DNA from: Ophiosphaerella korrae | Lineage: Eukaryota > Ascomycota > Dothideomycetes > Pleosporales > Phaeosphaeriaceae | DNA: 64,000 nt | Direction: 5' to 3' | NCBI GenBank assembly: GCA_028456385.1 | Contig: JALNQF010000004.1 | Coordinates: 248,001-312,000 of the forward strand | Shown: in pieces, positions 34,269 to 45,523 of the stretch | Layout of the letters: the number at the start of each line of letters is the position of its first letter | How positions within the stretch are numbered: the first letter of the stretch is position 1 | Made by a program: the position numbers and the translations under genes | Notes under the pieces: model-generated | What the model was told of the DNA's origin: nothing | What the model saw: only the letters and a program-made list of their open reading frames with translations | Database searches by the model: none

Positions 34269-36044
34269 TCATATCTTCGTATCGAATTCTGGCGGATGTA
34301 ATCCCAGACCTCCTCTCGCGTGTGTTGACCGAGGGTCCCAGTCTACTTGAGTCAAAGCACTTGACTGAGGTCGTGGCGCTGAGAAACTAAGGTTCGGACT
34401 CTTGTAGTCACGCTCCGTCTCCTTTGTGAAATAGTCGGGGGTGTCAGTCCGGAAGTGGCCATAACCTGCAATCTCTGCTGGTGGAGCCAGAGCGCTTGGA
34501 GGAGGCTGAATCGCATCGTGGTTGAATTTGTTTAGTTCGTAGTTCCGGGAGTTCTCTGCTAAGTTGCGCGCATCCAACGAAACAAATTCGCGGTTCTTAC
34601 TGAATTTGATCCGGAATAGATCGACCCAACCGGTGAACATGCTTCCGCGAGCAAGCAAAACGAACACCTGGATTCCCGCGATAGACAGCATCATCAAAAC
34701 TGCAACTACAGTGGATTCGTTGACTGCGAGCTCCTGGCCTAGTCCGAAACAGGGCTTTGGATTGGTCGGATTTGCAATGAGACAAAATAAATATGGTTGG
34801 AGTTCTTCTTTATTGTCCTTCACATGGGTAGTCAAAGAATTCAACCAAATAAAAACGACCGAGAAGAAGATGACGTCGACCAAGATGAAGACTACAATGG
34901 TAATACCACGCCACTGAAGCCAAAGGACTTTGCGAACACGACGGTATACTACGCGCGCAGAACGTGTTCGCACGCTTGTTGTGTAAGATGGGAGACCGGC
35001 ACTGCTCTGTGTTTCAGTCCTGTCGTCGCTGAACATGTTCTGCAGGTAGACTTTGATGCAGTACCCGAATCTGACAGAAGCGTCAGTTATATATATGTCA
35101 AGAGAGTACCATAGACTTACGTTGCAATTTGTATGACCATGGCAGAACCTGCAATAGCCAGCAACGGGCCCCAAAAATCTTCCATCGAATGCGCAGCATT
35201 AACGTGACACACATTGCCAAATCTGAATGATACTCCAGTGATAGTTATGGTAATCGTGAAGAAGGTGGCAGCAACAGCCCAACCTAGGCCTTGTGCCCAG
35301 TAGAAGAATTTTTTACCAGGCGTGACGTCCCAGCAAATCTGAAGATGCATTGAAAGTGCGCGGATGAAAACTGCACTGAAGTTAGTATATCGCGCTCTCA
35401 TCATCATCATACAGCACATACTCCACACGGCCATTGACAAACCCCCAGAGATGAGGAATGCGCCAGAGAAGGCGCATGCTAAGCTAGAGTACATGTCGTT
35501 TGGAGTGATCTCATTGTGGCACTGTTCTGGGTTTGCACCTAATGGTACCACAAAGCCCAGCTGATACTTGTTAGTCTGTAACATTTTTGGTATGGTTTCT
35601 TGGACTTACCGCCATGAGTATCGCAGCGATGATAAGGCAATAGCTGAGATAGTGGCGACGGGTCTTCTCTGCTGGTAGTATGATGAACGATATGAGGAGG
35701 AATGAGAGCAAAATCAATCCCACAACGTTCAATGCTTCCGCAGCACGGTAATATTTGTTGAACTCTAGGCATAGTTAGCACAATTACCCCCAACTTCCAG
35801 CTCCGGATATCAGTACCTGGTGGATACAAGAATTCAGTCATGGGGCATGGTAGACAGCAAACAAGACCTTTCTTGATCTGTTCGCAGAATCTCCCTTCGA
35901 GGACTACAGCAATCAGCATCAGTAATGAGAGCGCCGTAGGAGGAACTTACAACCACCCAAGTCAAATTTTGAGGCATCGAAGAAGGGCGCGGGGCAACCG
36001 CCCCGAAGGCCTGACGCCAACGTTGTGTTCATTGGCGCGGTCAT
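34269..36044 (-). CDS. Seven-transmembrane receptor-like protein (fungal GPCR, GprM-like)
   Basis: Six exons, 36044-35951, 35903-35817, 35764-35610, 35560-35422, 35370-35121 and 35070-34269 (introns 47-52 nt), encode 508 residues. The extracellular start has spaced cysteines (GGCPAPFFD, EGRFCEQIKKGLVCCLPCP). Seven helices follow: LNVVGLILLSFLLISFIIL, YLSYCLIIAAILMALGFVV, CAFSGAFLISGGLSMAVWIF, GWAVAATFFTITITITGVSF, GPLLAIAGSAMVIQIATFGY, ITIVVFILVDVIFFSVVFIW and VAVLMMLSIAGIQVFVLLA. A cytosolic tail of about 120 residues ends the protein. I recall ascomycete receptors with the LSMHLQICWD and FGYCIKVYL segments grouped with GprM; ligand unknown. The start could be Met5 (36032). Confidence 0.85.
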
Positions 36045-39000
36045 CAGTCAAAAGGATCGGCTCAAACCCGTTCAGAGCGTGGTGGGAGCACAACACATGG
36101 GAAGTGACTGTGGCTGTCACCCTGCTCTGGATCTAGGGCGTTATACAGTCGACGGTCAAAAGGTTTCAATCAGCAACGAGGCTTCTGGGATGCGGTGCAG
36201 TACTTGGGCTATCCAGGCGTGTAGAATAGATAGTTGGCTCCTCTTATGGTTTTGATGATGAAAAATCAGTAGGTATGGCAATGGTGAAACTCTTGACAGC
36301 AGACCCGAGTTAAGTTTCTCTACAGTGTCGCAGGATAGAAAACGAGAGCAAAAGTGGCGTTGTGTTGCTTAGTCCAAACGTTGGGCCAGTGGTGGGGAAA
36401 ACTAGTGAAAGAGTGACAACGGGGTTGGAACTAGAGGCTCGTGCAAGACAGCCAAAAAGAGAGTAATGAATGGCGGGATGTAGCAAAGTAAAGAGCAAAA
36501 TGCCGTCGCAGGACAAAATCACGCCGCAGGAGGTGGTAACCAAAATTGGCATTCTGCTGGGCCACCGGCTTGATGCTGTCGAGCCAAGTGGATTCGCGAC
36601 GGACTAAAAATGGCCAGGGTGGTAGCCCCTGCAAGCCCCGAGGACTAGTCCTCCAGGCACGCATGCATGCACGGGTGATCAAGACTACAATAGTGGCGGA
36701 TTGAAGCAGGGGTCTGGGGACAAGAGCCGTCAGCGGTTCCGCACTGGCTCAAGGCAGCTGGCGGTAGGCTGGTGGCACAACGAGTTCCACGACTGCTGTC
36801 AGCTTGTGCAACATGATTCGTGAAGGCAAAGATATGCTCGTGTGTGCTCTTGGGAGATACTGGTGGATGCTAGAACTTGTGGGTCAGGCAGCTGACGCAT
36901 TGTTGTTTGGTGACGACTGCTCCTGTCAGTGTCTGTTCATCTGAGATGGGGATGACAAAGCCATTGTTCATGCGCAGTGCTGGTGCCGACCTGGGTGCAT
37001 GCGACAGCAGGCCATGATACGTCCTTGGATCGCTGTCAAGCCTGCAGCCTGGAGCTGACAAGGTACCTACCTACCTATTCAGCTTCCAAGAGATCGATCA
37101 AAGTTTCTACTTACAGAACAAGAGTCAAGCAGCATTCTTCGCCCGGTGCTGGTCGTGCAAGGAAGAGTGACGACATACTCGACGGTGAATGGTTGACGAG
37201 AACCGCTCGGCGGTGACCGGCCAGTCCTCAGCCTCCAATGACGGTGAGCGCCGAAGCCTGGCAGGCGGCGCAGCATCGGGACGGCCGTCAGTCAATGCTG
37301 TCTCATCTCTTCTTTCTCTTTCGTCTTTCCAGATACAGCAACGCATAGCGTATCTGCCTAGGCAGGCACGTGGTGACGGTGTTTGTGCCTTTGTTCTAGG
37401 CATGCAAGGTGCAGCCTCGGGTGGTGCATATGTTCTGACATCCGGTGGTTTCGTCTGTGGTGGAGGCCCAACAAACGCGTGACACGCGCGTAAGCACGAG
37501 GATGCGCCCGTCTGATTGGACCAAACACGGCGAGCCCCCATCTAGTCAGGTGGACAAGGTGGGTGGGCGACCAAACACGGCTAGCCTCGGTTGGTCTTCG
37601 TGTCCCCACGAGCACTTTCCCCTTCGGTGTTTCCTCTCACCCTCGCCCTCTCTCGTCCTCATTCGGCCGCACGCTCAACCTCCCGAGCATTGTGACATGA
37701 AGTTTCGTTGCCGCCATAGATTCCAGACGCGCATCTCTGCGACTGCATCTGACCCTAGCCACTATTGACCGCGCCATGGTGACCACTGTGTGTGTATGAG
37801 CAATCACCTGATGCATTCTAGAGATCATGCTCGTCGCATGTCCCTGCATCCACACATTCATCCATTCGATTTCACTCGCTAGTCTCTTCCTAGCGTCTGT
37901 CTTCGCCATGCAGCTGCTCGAGGACCACACCGGCGTGCCATTGGTGGAAGCATCTCGGCGGAGATGCCACGGTCAACCCACAATGCCAAACACCAACACT
38001 GGCAACAGCCACGCACAACACGTATTACTCCAGAGCACAATTGATATCATGACTCGCGTTGCTCAACAAGGGAATGAACTAAAATACTGCTACTTTTATA
38101 CCTACCTACGCCACTTCACAATTCCCCATAGTCTTTCTGTGGGTCCCAGGATGAAACATCGAATTTTAGGAAACATGTTAGTTGGGTTGCGGCAGCAGAC
38201 TACCTAGGCCATTGTGGATTCTTTCTGGAACTGTGAATCCTATCACAAGGCTACGGCACCCTTTCCGAGCCTGGAAGCATACCAACCGCCCTGATGCGAC
38301 AACAGATTAGATGCTTCCAGTTTCCAACCCCCAACCTTGAACAGCTCCAGCATTTTAGGTTAGGCACTCTTCCAATCCCCAATGTCGGGTGGAGCACCTA
38401 CTCGTAATCGTCTAACCCCGCAGAGTTCCGAGGACAAGGCACACACACACACCATGCACATTGAGGATGTCGACTGCCACCTGAACATTGGCATGCATAC
38501 ATGAAACCCTCATCCCAAGAAGCGATTTTCATGCAGTGTCTATGTGCCTACTATGTATACCACGAAGCATGAACCGCTCTCCTCGACTCGTACTGCGGTG
38601 ATTCAAGTTGATTTCCGCAATTCGATCGGCCGCTGATCCCAATCTTTTCACGGAACAACTACAGGAGCAATGGTAATATTATCCCCCAGGCTAGTTCCTG
38701 TACCCAATGCGCATGGCGTGGAGGACAGCAACGAAAATCCCAGCTCAAACCCTCTGAATCCAGGCTATCCCTTGTTACCTAACTCATCATTTTCTCGATT
38801 TTGTGTTGCAACAATGAAACGCTGAAGTTGGAGTTCATCATCATGCTCGATGTAAAAACTCTTGTGGGGTGGTGTAGATTTCTACCGGGCGCTAGAGTTA
38901 CCGAGCTGTTGGTTGGTGTTCGCAGTATGTCATTTCTAGTGCATCTCGTAGGCTTTGAGACATGGAACGCACCGAAGACGGAGAGGCAGCTCTTTTGGAG

Positions 39001-40657
39001 CAATTGCGACCAGCTGCAAATCAGTGTTGAAGTCAACAATCAAAAGCGTGGGCCAAGTGTTCACCGAGCTTTTCTCCTTTCTTTTTTCTATTTACTAAAT
39101 ATACGATCGAGCCGTGGAAGCCCAACCACTCAGACCTTCCAGAAGGCGGGCGAGCTACTTCATATGGTAAGGTTCTACCCACGATTGCGCAAATGTCATT
39201 TCACACACGAGCGCGCTATTCCAACGCCACACAATCTAGAGAACCTTCCATGAGATTACGCCAGTACACGCCAATGCTTATTCTTCATACGAGGCCTACA
39301 GTGGATCATAGTGTTCTTTAGAGAAAGTAAATTCGACGGGAACGACGGCAAGATGCCAACGTCTCGTATCCTCATCGAGACCTAATCCTATTGCCAATTA
39401 GACTGAGCGGTCTACTGTCACTTGCAGGTTTTCAGTCAAATCAAGACGTCCATGTTTCGCGCGCCACATGGTCAAGTTACAACCACAACTAGAAGCATGC
39501 CTCAGGTGACAGCGGGAAAATGCGACCTCAATATCGTGTCACGTCGCTTAGTTTAGCCCGCCTAACAACAGAGTCAAGAGTTATGAAAATTCGGCAGATC
39601 GAGTCACGCAGTGTAGATTATGATCTTTTCCTAGCAACGTGGTCGATGAAACACGAGCGTGCCCTAGGGTTGGTTCGGTGTTTCTTTCAAGGTTTGGCGC
39701 GGGCTTCCACGTTGCCGAGCTTGTTTGAAGGGGTTTGGTGCATCATTGAACCACGACTTTGGGTGTGCACTGTGCGCACGTGGCACAAGGCCTGAACAAG
39801 TGCTTCAACAGCTAAAGCTTCCTGAGTCGTCTCAAATGGCGTGGTCAGACTGTCTGCGGTGCTGTGCATGTATTCCGTTTTGGGAAGATTAGCAAACTCT
39901 GTCAAGAATGAGTCGCGGTACTGCACGTCGCCGAACCCACAAATCAAGGTTTTATCGGCACAAAAAATAACCTTGAATGATCATCGATTCGGGCCGCAAG
40001 TGAGCGATCTCTACAGCCAAAGCTCTCCTACGTCATAGCACTACGTATGTGACCTAGTATGTGATGATGGCCCACATGGAAAGTGGACTGCATTTGAAAT
40101 ACCTGGGACCTGTGACAAGCATGTCGATCGCCACAAACTCCATGCGCCATGGCTAGACAATCATCGTCAACTTTTACATTCAAGTCGTTCTAAGAATACA
40201 GACTAGACTGTCGCTTCAACAATAAAGCCAAGCCATTTCACATAATATTCCGAGAATAGGCTCTCCCTTGCATAAATAACTGAACCTTAAAATTCCTACT
40301 GCTCATATTTCCCCACCCTATCTAAAGTTTGCCATGGTTATCACGTCTACATAGTACAAGGGGTGCCAGAACGGATGAGTATGGCTCGTGTCCGCTTAGT
40401 CAAAATTTGTATAGAAAACTGTCGATTTCTTTCGAATTCTGTATAAGTTTGAGCATGGACTGACTCATCCATTCTAGCACCTCCCTTGTATATTGATCAG
40501 CTTAATTCCTTTAGCCTGTTTTTAGTTGACCGACATTTACAAGGGCACCAGCGAATTCGCCCGCATGTGCATCAATGATATCCGCGATACCGTAAAGATT
40601 GTCAACCAGGTCTTCCACATTGCCCATAAAATCACCGGTAACCGGGTCTCATTCTGT
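36045..40657. other. Gene-poor region, 4.6 kb, with a small TIR element
   Basis: Lies between the receptor start and the 3-prime end of the secreted-protein gene. No supported coding region. Small features only: a perfect 14-bp palindrome (GAGGACTAGTCCTC) near 36640, a direct repeat of ACCAAACACGGC at about 37521 and 37571, a short CA repeat at about 38439-38452, and the inverted-repeat element at 40355-40490. Long upstream regions are common for regulated receptor genes, but that role is inferred. Confidence 0.5.
40355..40490. mobile_element. MITE-like element with about 26-bp terminal inverted repeats and TA flanks
   Basis: The left end reads CAAGGGGTGCCAGAACGGAT from 40357. The right end, reverse-complemented from 40488, reads CAAGGGAGGTGCTAGAATGG and then ATGAGT. 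The arms match except for a small indel and two C/T differences. Both ends are bounded by TA, as expected for Tc1/mariner-type target duplication. The 132-bp body has no coding capacity. It lies about 170 bases downstream of the secreted-protein stop codon. No second copy was noticed in this window. Confidence 0.7.
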
Positions 40658-42987
40658 CTAATCGATGCGAGTGGAGAGGTCCTCTTCAGCAGAGTTGTCA
40701 ACAGGTTGCTTAACAATATCGCTGCTCGGTACTTCAACGGTGTCGCTGCTGAGTTCTTCAGTATCGTCACTAATTGGTCTGGCAATAGTCTCTTTGCCTG
40801 GCTTGCCATCGCTCGGTGCTACGAGAGTCTTAATACTAGGCCGAGTATCGGCTGCTTCGGTAGGTGCGGTCTCAGCTGGTTGATTGTTAACGTTCCAAAA
40901 TCTCGCGCTCCCAGGCCCGACAGTTGGATCAAAAAGACCCAAAGGATCCAGCGAGCCATGGGCTTCAAGGTGAGCTAGGGCATCCTTACCAAGCTTCTCA
41001 GCATTGTCAAGCTCGATGCCTACATTAGGGAGTCCATCCTCTCCTTGTCGGCGTCCATAACACATGCTTCGCTTCTTCTCCTTCCCCTCAAGATTCAGAC
41101 TACTATCATCAAACATGACTCTTATGATATCCCACTTATTCTCTACCGGGACCTGGGCATCCAGCAATATTTGCGCGAGGGCATAGAAAATATCAAGAAC
41201 TGGCGCAATGACATCGGGCGCAGGCTTAGCAACGTCAAGACCTAGTGCGATAATAGGAACGGAACTAACGACGGCAGTGACAGGCTTGATAGAGCCGAGT
41301 AGAGGTTTCACGGGCTCTACGATGGGTTTGGCGATATCGAGAGCTGGCAGGATGCTAGGGAGTGTCGACTTGGAGATCGCAAGAGCTGGCGTAGAAACTA
41401 GCAAAACCAACGAAAATACACCAATAATCGGTGCAGATACCTTAGGGACTAGCGAGGGGACCACCAGAGCTGGAATAGAGGCTGCAAGGACCGGTATAGG
41501 GACTGCAATCGAAGTCTTGACATCATCGACCAAAGCTTTTGAAAGAAGAGTGGTTGGCTTAGGCACCTCAAGACTAGGGACAATCACAGAGGATACAGGT
41601 TTCACCGTCAGTAGGGTTGGCGATAGGATCCCCCCAACTATTGGGGGCAGTTGACGCGCACGGAGTGACCCACCACGGGGCACAGTGAGGTCTGCGATGG
41701 ATGCACTATCAATCAATGTAGCCGATAGAGTACTGGCAGTAAGGCCAAGGGAATCCAGGTTTCTGAGCGCTTCCAAAGCCTCGTTGAGGATATTAGTGAC
41801 GGTTGGGAGATAATCCGCCAGTGTTACTTCAATAAACAGGTCCGCGGAGAGTTGGCGTTTGCCCAAATAGCTTTTGTGAGCAGTCTGAAGCTCCTCGATG
41901 GCCTTGTTGCGCTCGGCATGTTTGGCTGTGGAGACATTAAGAAGGTGCTGTTGCTCCTGTGTTCACGGCACTCCCAGCAGCGTGGGTTTGCTTGGCCGTC
42001 AAATCCAGTGTTAATCCGAGCAACAGCTCAACGAAATTTGTGAGAGGACTCGAGGGGGCACTAGGGGTATTAGGTTTGGTGATATTTAGTTTTCCGTTGT
42101 CGACTACGACAGGACGGGGCCTCTTGGGGGGACGGCGGCTGCAGATGTCTTGGCCAGGAAGCCAGTCGCCAAATTAAGGGGAAGGGCGAGCACCTGTGCA
42201 AGTGCATTGGTAGACTAATCATTCGATGTTACTGTAGATTTAGATTGAGTTCGCACTTGGCGGCGAAGGTGGGAAGTGCCAATGCTGGGTTCGGAAGGTG
42301 AATCAACCTGCGGAGGAGTTGCACCTTTAAGGGCGGCGGGCAGGACACTGAAAAAGCCGTTAATGGCATCCGATATTTGCTGAACGAGGGAGACGAAAGT
42401 TTCCAGTTCGAGAGTTGGTGTGCCAAGAGGGGTACCCTAGGAACTTCCTGCGTGGCTGCGGAAGGAATGATAGTTTCAAAAACAGTTGAAAATATTGACG
42501 CTGCTGTAGGCTCTTCCAGAGTGATTGGAACGTCGGGTTGAAGCGGATCAACGAGGATGGTGTCAATAAGCGGCAGTTCACTAAAGGCTTCTGGGCCAGT
42601 ATCATCGCTGATACCTGGTTCAATAGGAATAGGAAGCGTAAGAGGAGGGGGGACCAAAGGATCAACTAAGGGAATGTGACCATCAAGAAAACCGACCTCT
42701 TCATCCCATGGATAGATTGTGGGAAGATCGGCGGAAGTGAGGACGCCCCCAGTGAGATCGCTCACTTCAGGAACTGTAGATGCTATCTCGAGAATTTCGG
42801 TAGGAACGAGGTCGATAAGTACAACAGGATCAGTCTGAGCAGAGACATCACTAGTCGTGGGAGCGGCAGCATTCAACACTTGGAAAGGCGTACTATCAAA
42901 GAGAAGGAGGCTCTGGGCTACCGAAATGGAAAGCCTATGTGGTAAAGAAAGGAGAAGTAGTGCTGACACTGCGTGGAGGTGAGACAT
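40658..42987 (-). CDS. Large secreted low-complexity protein rich in Pro, Val, Leu, Ile and Ser
   Basis: Rebuilt from five exons, 42987-42436, 42379-42257, 42214-42108, 42060-41972 and 41925-40658 (introns 56, 42, 47 and 46 nt), into 712 residues. An N-terminal signal peptide (MSHLHAVSALLLLSLPHRLS) is clear. The middle holds loose repeats built on DVAKP, DIAKP and EVPKP units in a hydrophobic Pro/Val/Ile/Leu background; the last 180 residues are polar and acidic. Dibasic or RAR sites (GKRQLS, LRARQLPP) could be cut by a kexin protease. No known domain is recognised. Exon joins are phase-consistent but donors such as GTGCCG are weak, so the model needs transcripts. A wall-associated or host-facing role is inference. 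Confidence 0.6.
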
Positions 42988-43797
42988 GACTACTCACTTA
43001 CGTTGCTGAGGGAGAGCGAAGCTGGCTGAGACGGCACCAAAAGCATGGGGTCATAGGTTGATATCATATACAGACATCTCTTGCATTCCTCGCACCGCGT
43101 GCGCCAGCACATTCCCTCCAGCCTTCAAACATAACTGTCACAGTGTTGACCAGGAAGCAAGGAGAACTTGAATCTTGCTATTGAGATTGCTACAAAGGGT
43201 AGCGTGCTCGGGCGCCCGCACTTGTGTTTGTCATGGCATGAAGTTGTGCGCCGAAAAAATCTTCCAAATGGGGTACGATCAAGAGTGGTCCACAGGCCTC
43301 CCATCTAACTTCAGCCGCATTAACCCCGGAAAACCCACTATACAGGTTGATAGCGGAATCCTTCGAATTGTCAGTGGCTATTGGCAAAGAGAGTTGCATA
43401 TAATGCATAACTCACTAGAAGCAACCTTTACAATGAAGGGCATTACATCATACACACGTTCCCAAAGAATCTAACACGATTCCTAGCTTGGCCAAAGGGG
43501 AAGTGAACTGTGTGAGATGAGCGTGAGTAATGACGTAGACCATCAGCTGACTTACCAAGCGCAATAGTCAACAACTAATAAATCTGGGGTATTCCAACAA
43601 CGCCTTATACTCCCAAATATCAACCAGAGGTACCATGAAGATCCTATATAAAAAAGCCACGATGGAAAGCGCAAAAGGCTTGAAAAGGCGGGGTAATTGA
43701 AGCGCAGCACGGGTGTACAAACAAAACGAAAGGCTTCATCGGCTACACATCAATGCATCCAAATCAGGAAAAAGGGTGCGTCGAAAGAGCGAGAGAA
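42988..43797. other. Intergenic region upstream of the secreted-protein gene
   Basis: About 810 bases holding the promoter of the secreted-protein gene and the 3-prime flank of CDC26. Short open frames only, without recognised products. Confidence 0.5.
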
Positions 43798-44019
43798 TTA
43801 GTTGCCCCGGCCGCCGCCTCCGCCCATGATCCTGTCTTTTTTGCTTTTCATGGGTGCTGTTTGGGACTGGTCTTTGGATTTTTCAGGCGCATCGGCTGAT
43901 TGAGACGAGGATTGCTTTTGGGCTTGTTGCTGCTCCCACAATTTCCGCTGGCGATTGGCCTCGTACTGATCCACGTCGGCGTTGGTGAGCTGGATGGTGG
44001 TGGCTGGGCGGCGGAGCAT
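43798..44019 (-). CDS. CDC26: Anaphase-promoting complex subunit Cdc26 (APC12)
   Basis: Very small APC/C subunit whose N terminus binds and stabilises the TPR protein Apc6/Cdc16. A 73-residue intronless frame starts MLRRPATTIQLTNADVDQYE, the family signature: an acetylatable Met-Leu-Arg-Arg start, the T-T-I-x-L-T core, then a helix. The rest is Gln/Ser/Lys-rich and disordered, ending in a Gly-rich GGGGGRGN. Length fits the family (60-90 residues). The assignment rests on this short motif alone. Confidence 0.82.
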   Translation of the reverse strand: MLRRPATTIQLTNADVDQYEANRQRKLWEQQQAQKQSSSQSADAPEKSKDQSQTAPMKSKKDRIMGGGGGRGN

Positions 44020-44411
44020 GATGAGTTTGTTGGCCAGTATACGTGAGATCTAAACGGTGCGTTAGTTTAATGTTGAAAGACCGGGTGCGTTAGGTTGTTA
44101 TACAGTATTGCTATGGTTGAATTGTGGTGGTGGTGGTGGTGGTGAGGGCGAGAGTGAGTCGGGGCGAAAGCAAAGAGTTTTAATTACAAAGGCGACCAGA
44201 CGCTAGCGAGTTTACTCATTTGCCTCGCTGCCCGGACGAAAAGAAATTTCCTCTGTTATTTGTGCGTGTAGTGAAAGTTGGAGTGAATCACAACAGCGCG
44301 TGCTGGGGTTGATGGCGCACGCGGGGATCCCTGTAATGCCAAGACTTTGCGATTCCGAAAAGTTGAGCCAGTCGGTGACAATGGGGGCATGAAGCTTCTA
44401 GTCATTGCGTC
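44020..44411. promoter_or_regulatory. Divergent promoter region with (TGG)n repeat
   Basis: 392 bases between the start codons of CDC26 (minus) and the 322-residue gene (plus). Contains a run of about seven TGG units at 44124-44144. Both promoters must lie here. Confidence 0.5.
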
Positions 44412-45435
44412 ATGGCACAACGACACATGTGCCCTCCAATGGGCACGCTGAGACGGGTGCTCGCTTCAGACGTGGCCGTCCCGCCAAAGCGCTCTGTGAG
44501 AGCCCTTTCAAACGCAGCGAGAAGACTTGAAGAGCAGCCCAGCAAACCACCACCCTCGGCCCCAGGTACGCTGCATCTTCAGCCATGATTGCTGAATATC
44601 CTCTCCTGACTTAATACCAGCGCCAGCAAATGCCAGTTCTCGTCGTACCCGCTCCGCATCTGCTTTCAAACAGATCAGTTCACTGCAAAACCGCCGCATC
44701 CAGCCGGGCGGCCTGGCCAGAGGCAGCTTCCCCAGCGGCCAAAATACCAGAGAACCCGCTCCAGGGGACTCTGGCCAAGGGAATACAAAGGATGGTCATG
44801 CTGCCCAACCCAGATTCGTCAAATTCGCCCCCCGCCCAGCAACCTCACCTGGCACAGCTCCTCCGGAAGGCCGCATGGTTCGCGCGCCGGGAACACTCAA
44901 AATAACGCGCAATGCAACTGTGGGCGATATGCGTGGGCCCAACCTAGGTGGTCGGGCTAAAAGCCGCGGTGGTCCAAAGGGAAGCAGAGGACCAGGCGGT
45001 AGAGAGCAGGGCCCAAAGAGGCGTGAAAGAAGCGGTGCTACCTCAAACGCCACACAATCGACCTCTGTCGCCGACATCGACCCTTCCACAACATTATCAG
45101 ATGGAATGGTCCGTCAGCTGCTACGCCTGCAGCGAAAAGAGTGGGATCGCGTGCCGTACGAGCCCAAGTATGCACACGGAAGCTTCGAGGCTAATAAGTT
45201 GATACACGAGGGACGAGAATTATTCAAGGGAGAAGTTCCGCCAGTGAAGATTTGGGGACGTTTAGAGAAGGCAATTGGTGTCGTGGGCATGTTTGGTGCT
45301 GAGGCTCATTTGAAAGTGCGGAGGGTTCCTGACGGCGATGCCGCACCCTTTGGGCAAGAGGACTCAGAAGACTTAGAAATAGTAGAGCACCAGGAAGGAA
45401 CAAAGGGAGAATCGAAGGAAGCTACTGTACAATAG
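44412..45435 (+). CDS. Arg-rich, probably mitochondrial protein, conserved C-terminal region, function unknown
   Basis: Exons 44412-44565 and 44621-45435 with a 55-nt intron (branch CTGAC) encode 322 residues. The N terminus is basic and free of acids for over 30 residues (LRRVLASDVAVPPKRSVRAL), suggesting mitochondrial import. In-frame Met codons at 44427 and 44439 are alternative starts. The middle is disordered and rich in Gly, Arg and Pro (SRGGPKGSRGPGGREQGPKR). A compact conserved stretch follows: RQLLRLQRKEWDRVPYEPKYA through LEKAIGVVGMFGAEAHLKVR. A mitochondrial small-subunit ribosomal protein (for example the mS46/Rsm28 group) is a possibility I cannot confirm. Confidence 0.72.
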
Positions 45436-45523
45436 CTAAGTAAGCATATTAGGGTTTGTAGAATGGCACATTGCATGTGGTCATATCGTGACTTAAATTT
45501 CTACTTGGTCAAGGCCTGTTGAT

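Noticed and set aside
36638..36651. Perfect palindrome GAGGACTAGTCCTC
   Set aside because: Fourteen bases can occur by chance in 64 kb and nothing around it suggests a site.
38801..39253. 150-codon open frame downstream of the receptor promoter
   Set aside because: Begins at a TTG, no recognisable domain; consistent with chance.
42229..42360. Read-through tail of the first open frame of the secreted-protein gene
   Set aside because: Another frame of the same bases gives a more protein-like reading (QISDAINGFFSVLPAALKG) joined by a 56-nt GT-AG intron, and only that model closes in frame with downstream exons.
44630..44905. Separate plus-strand frame before the 322-residue gene's second exon
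   Set aside because: The exon join at 44565/44621 puts the coding frame elsewhere, and this frame has no family sequence.
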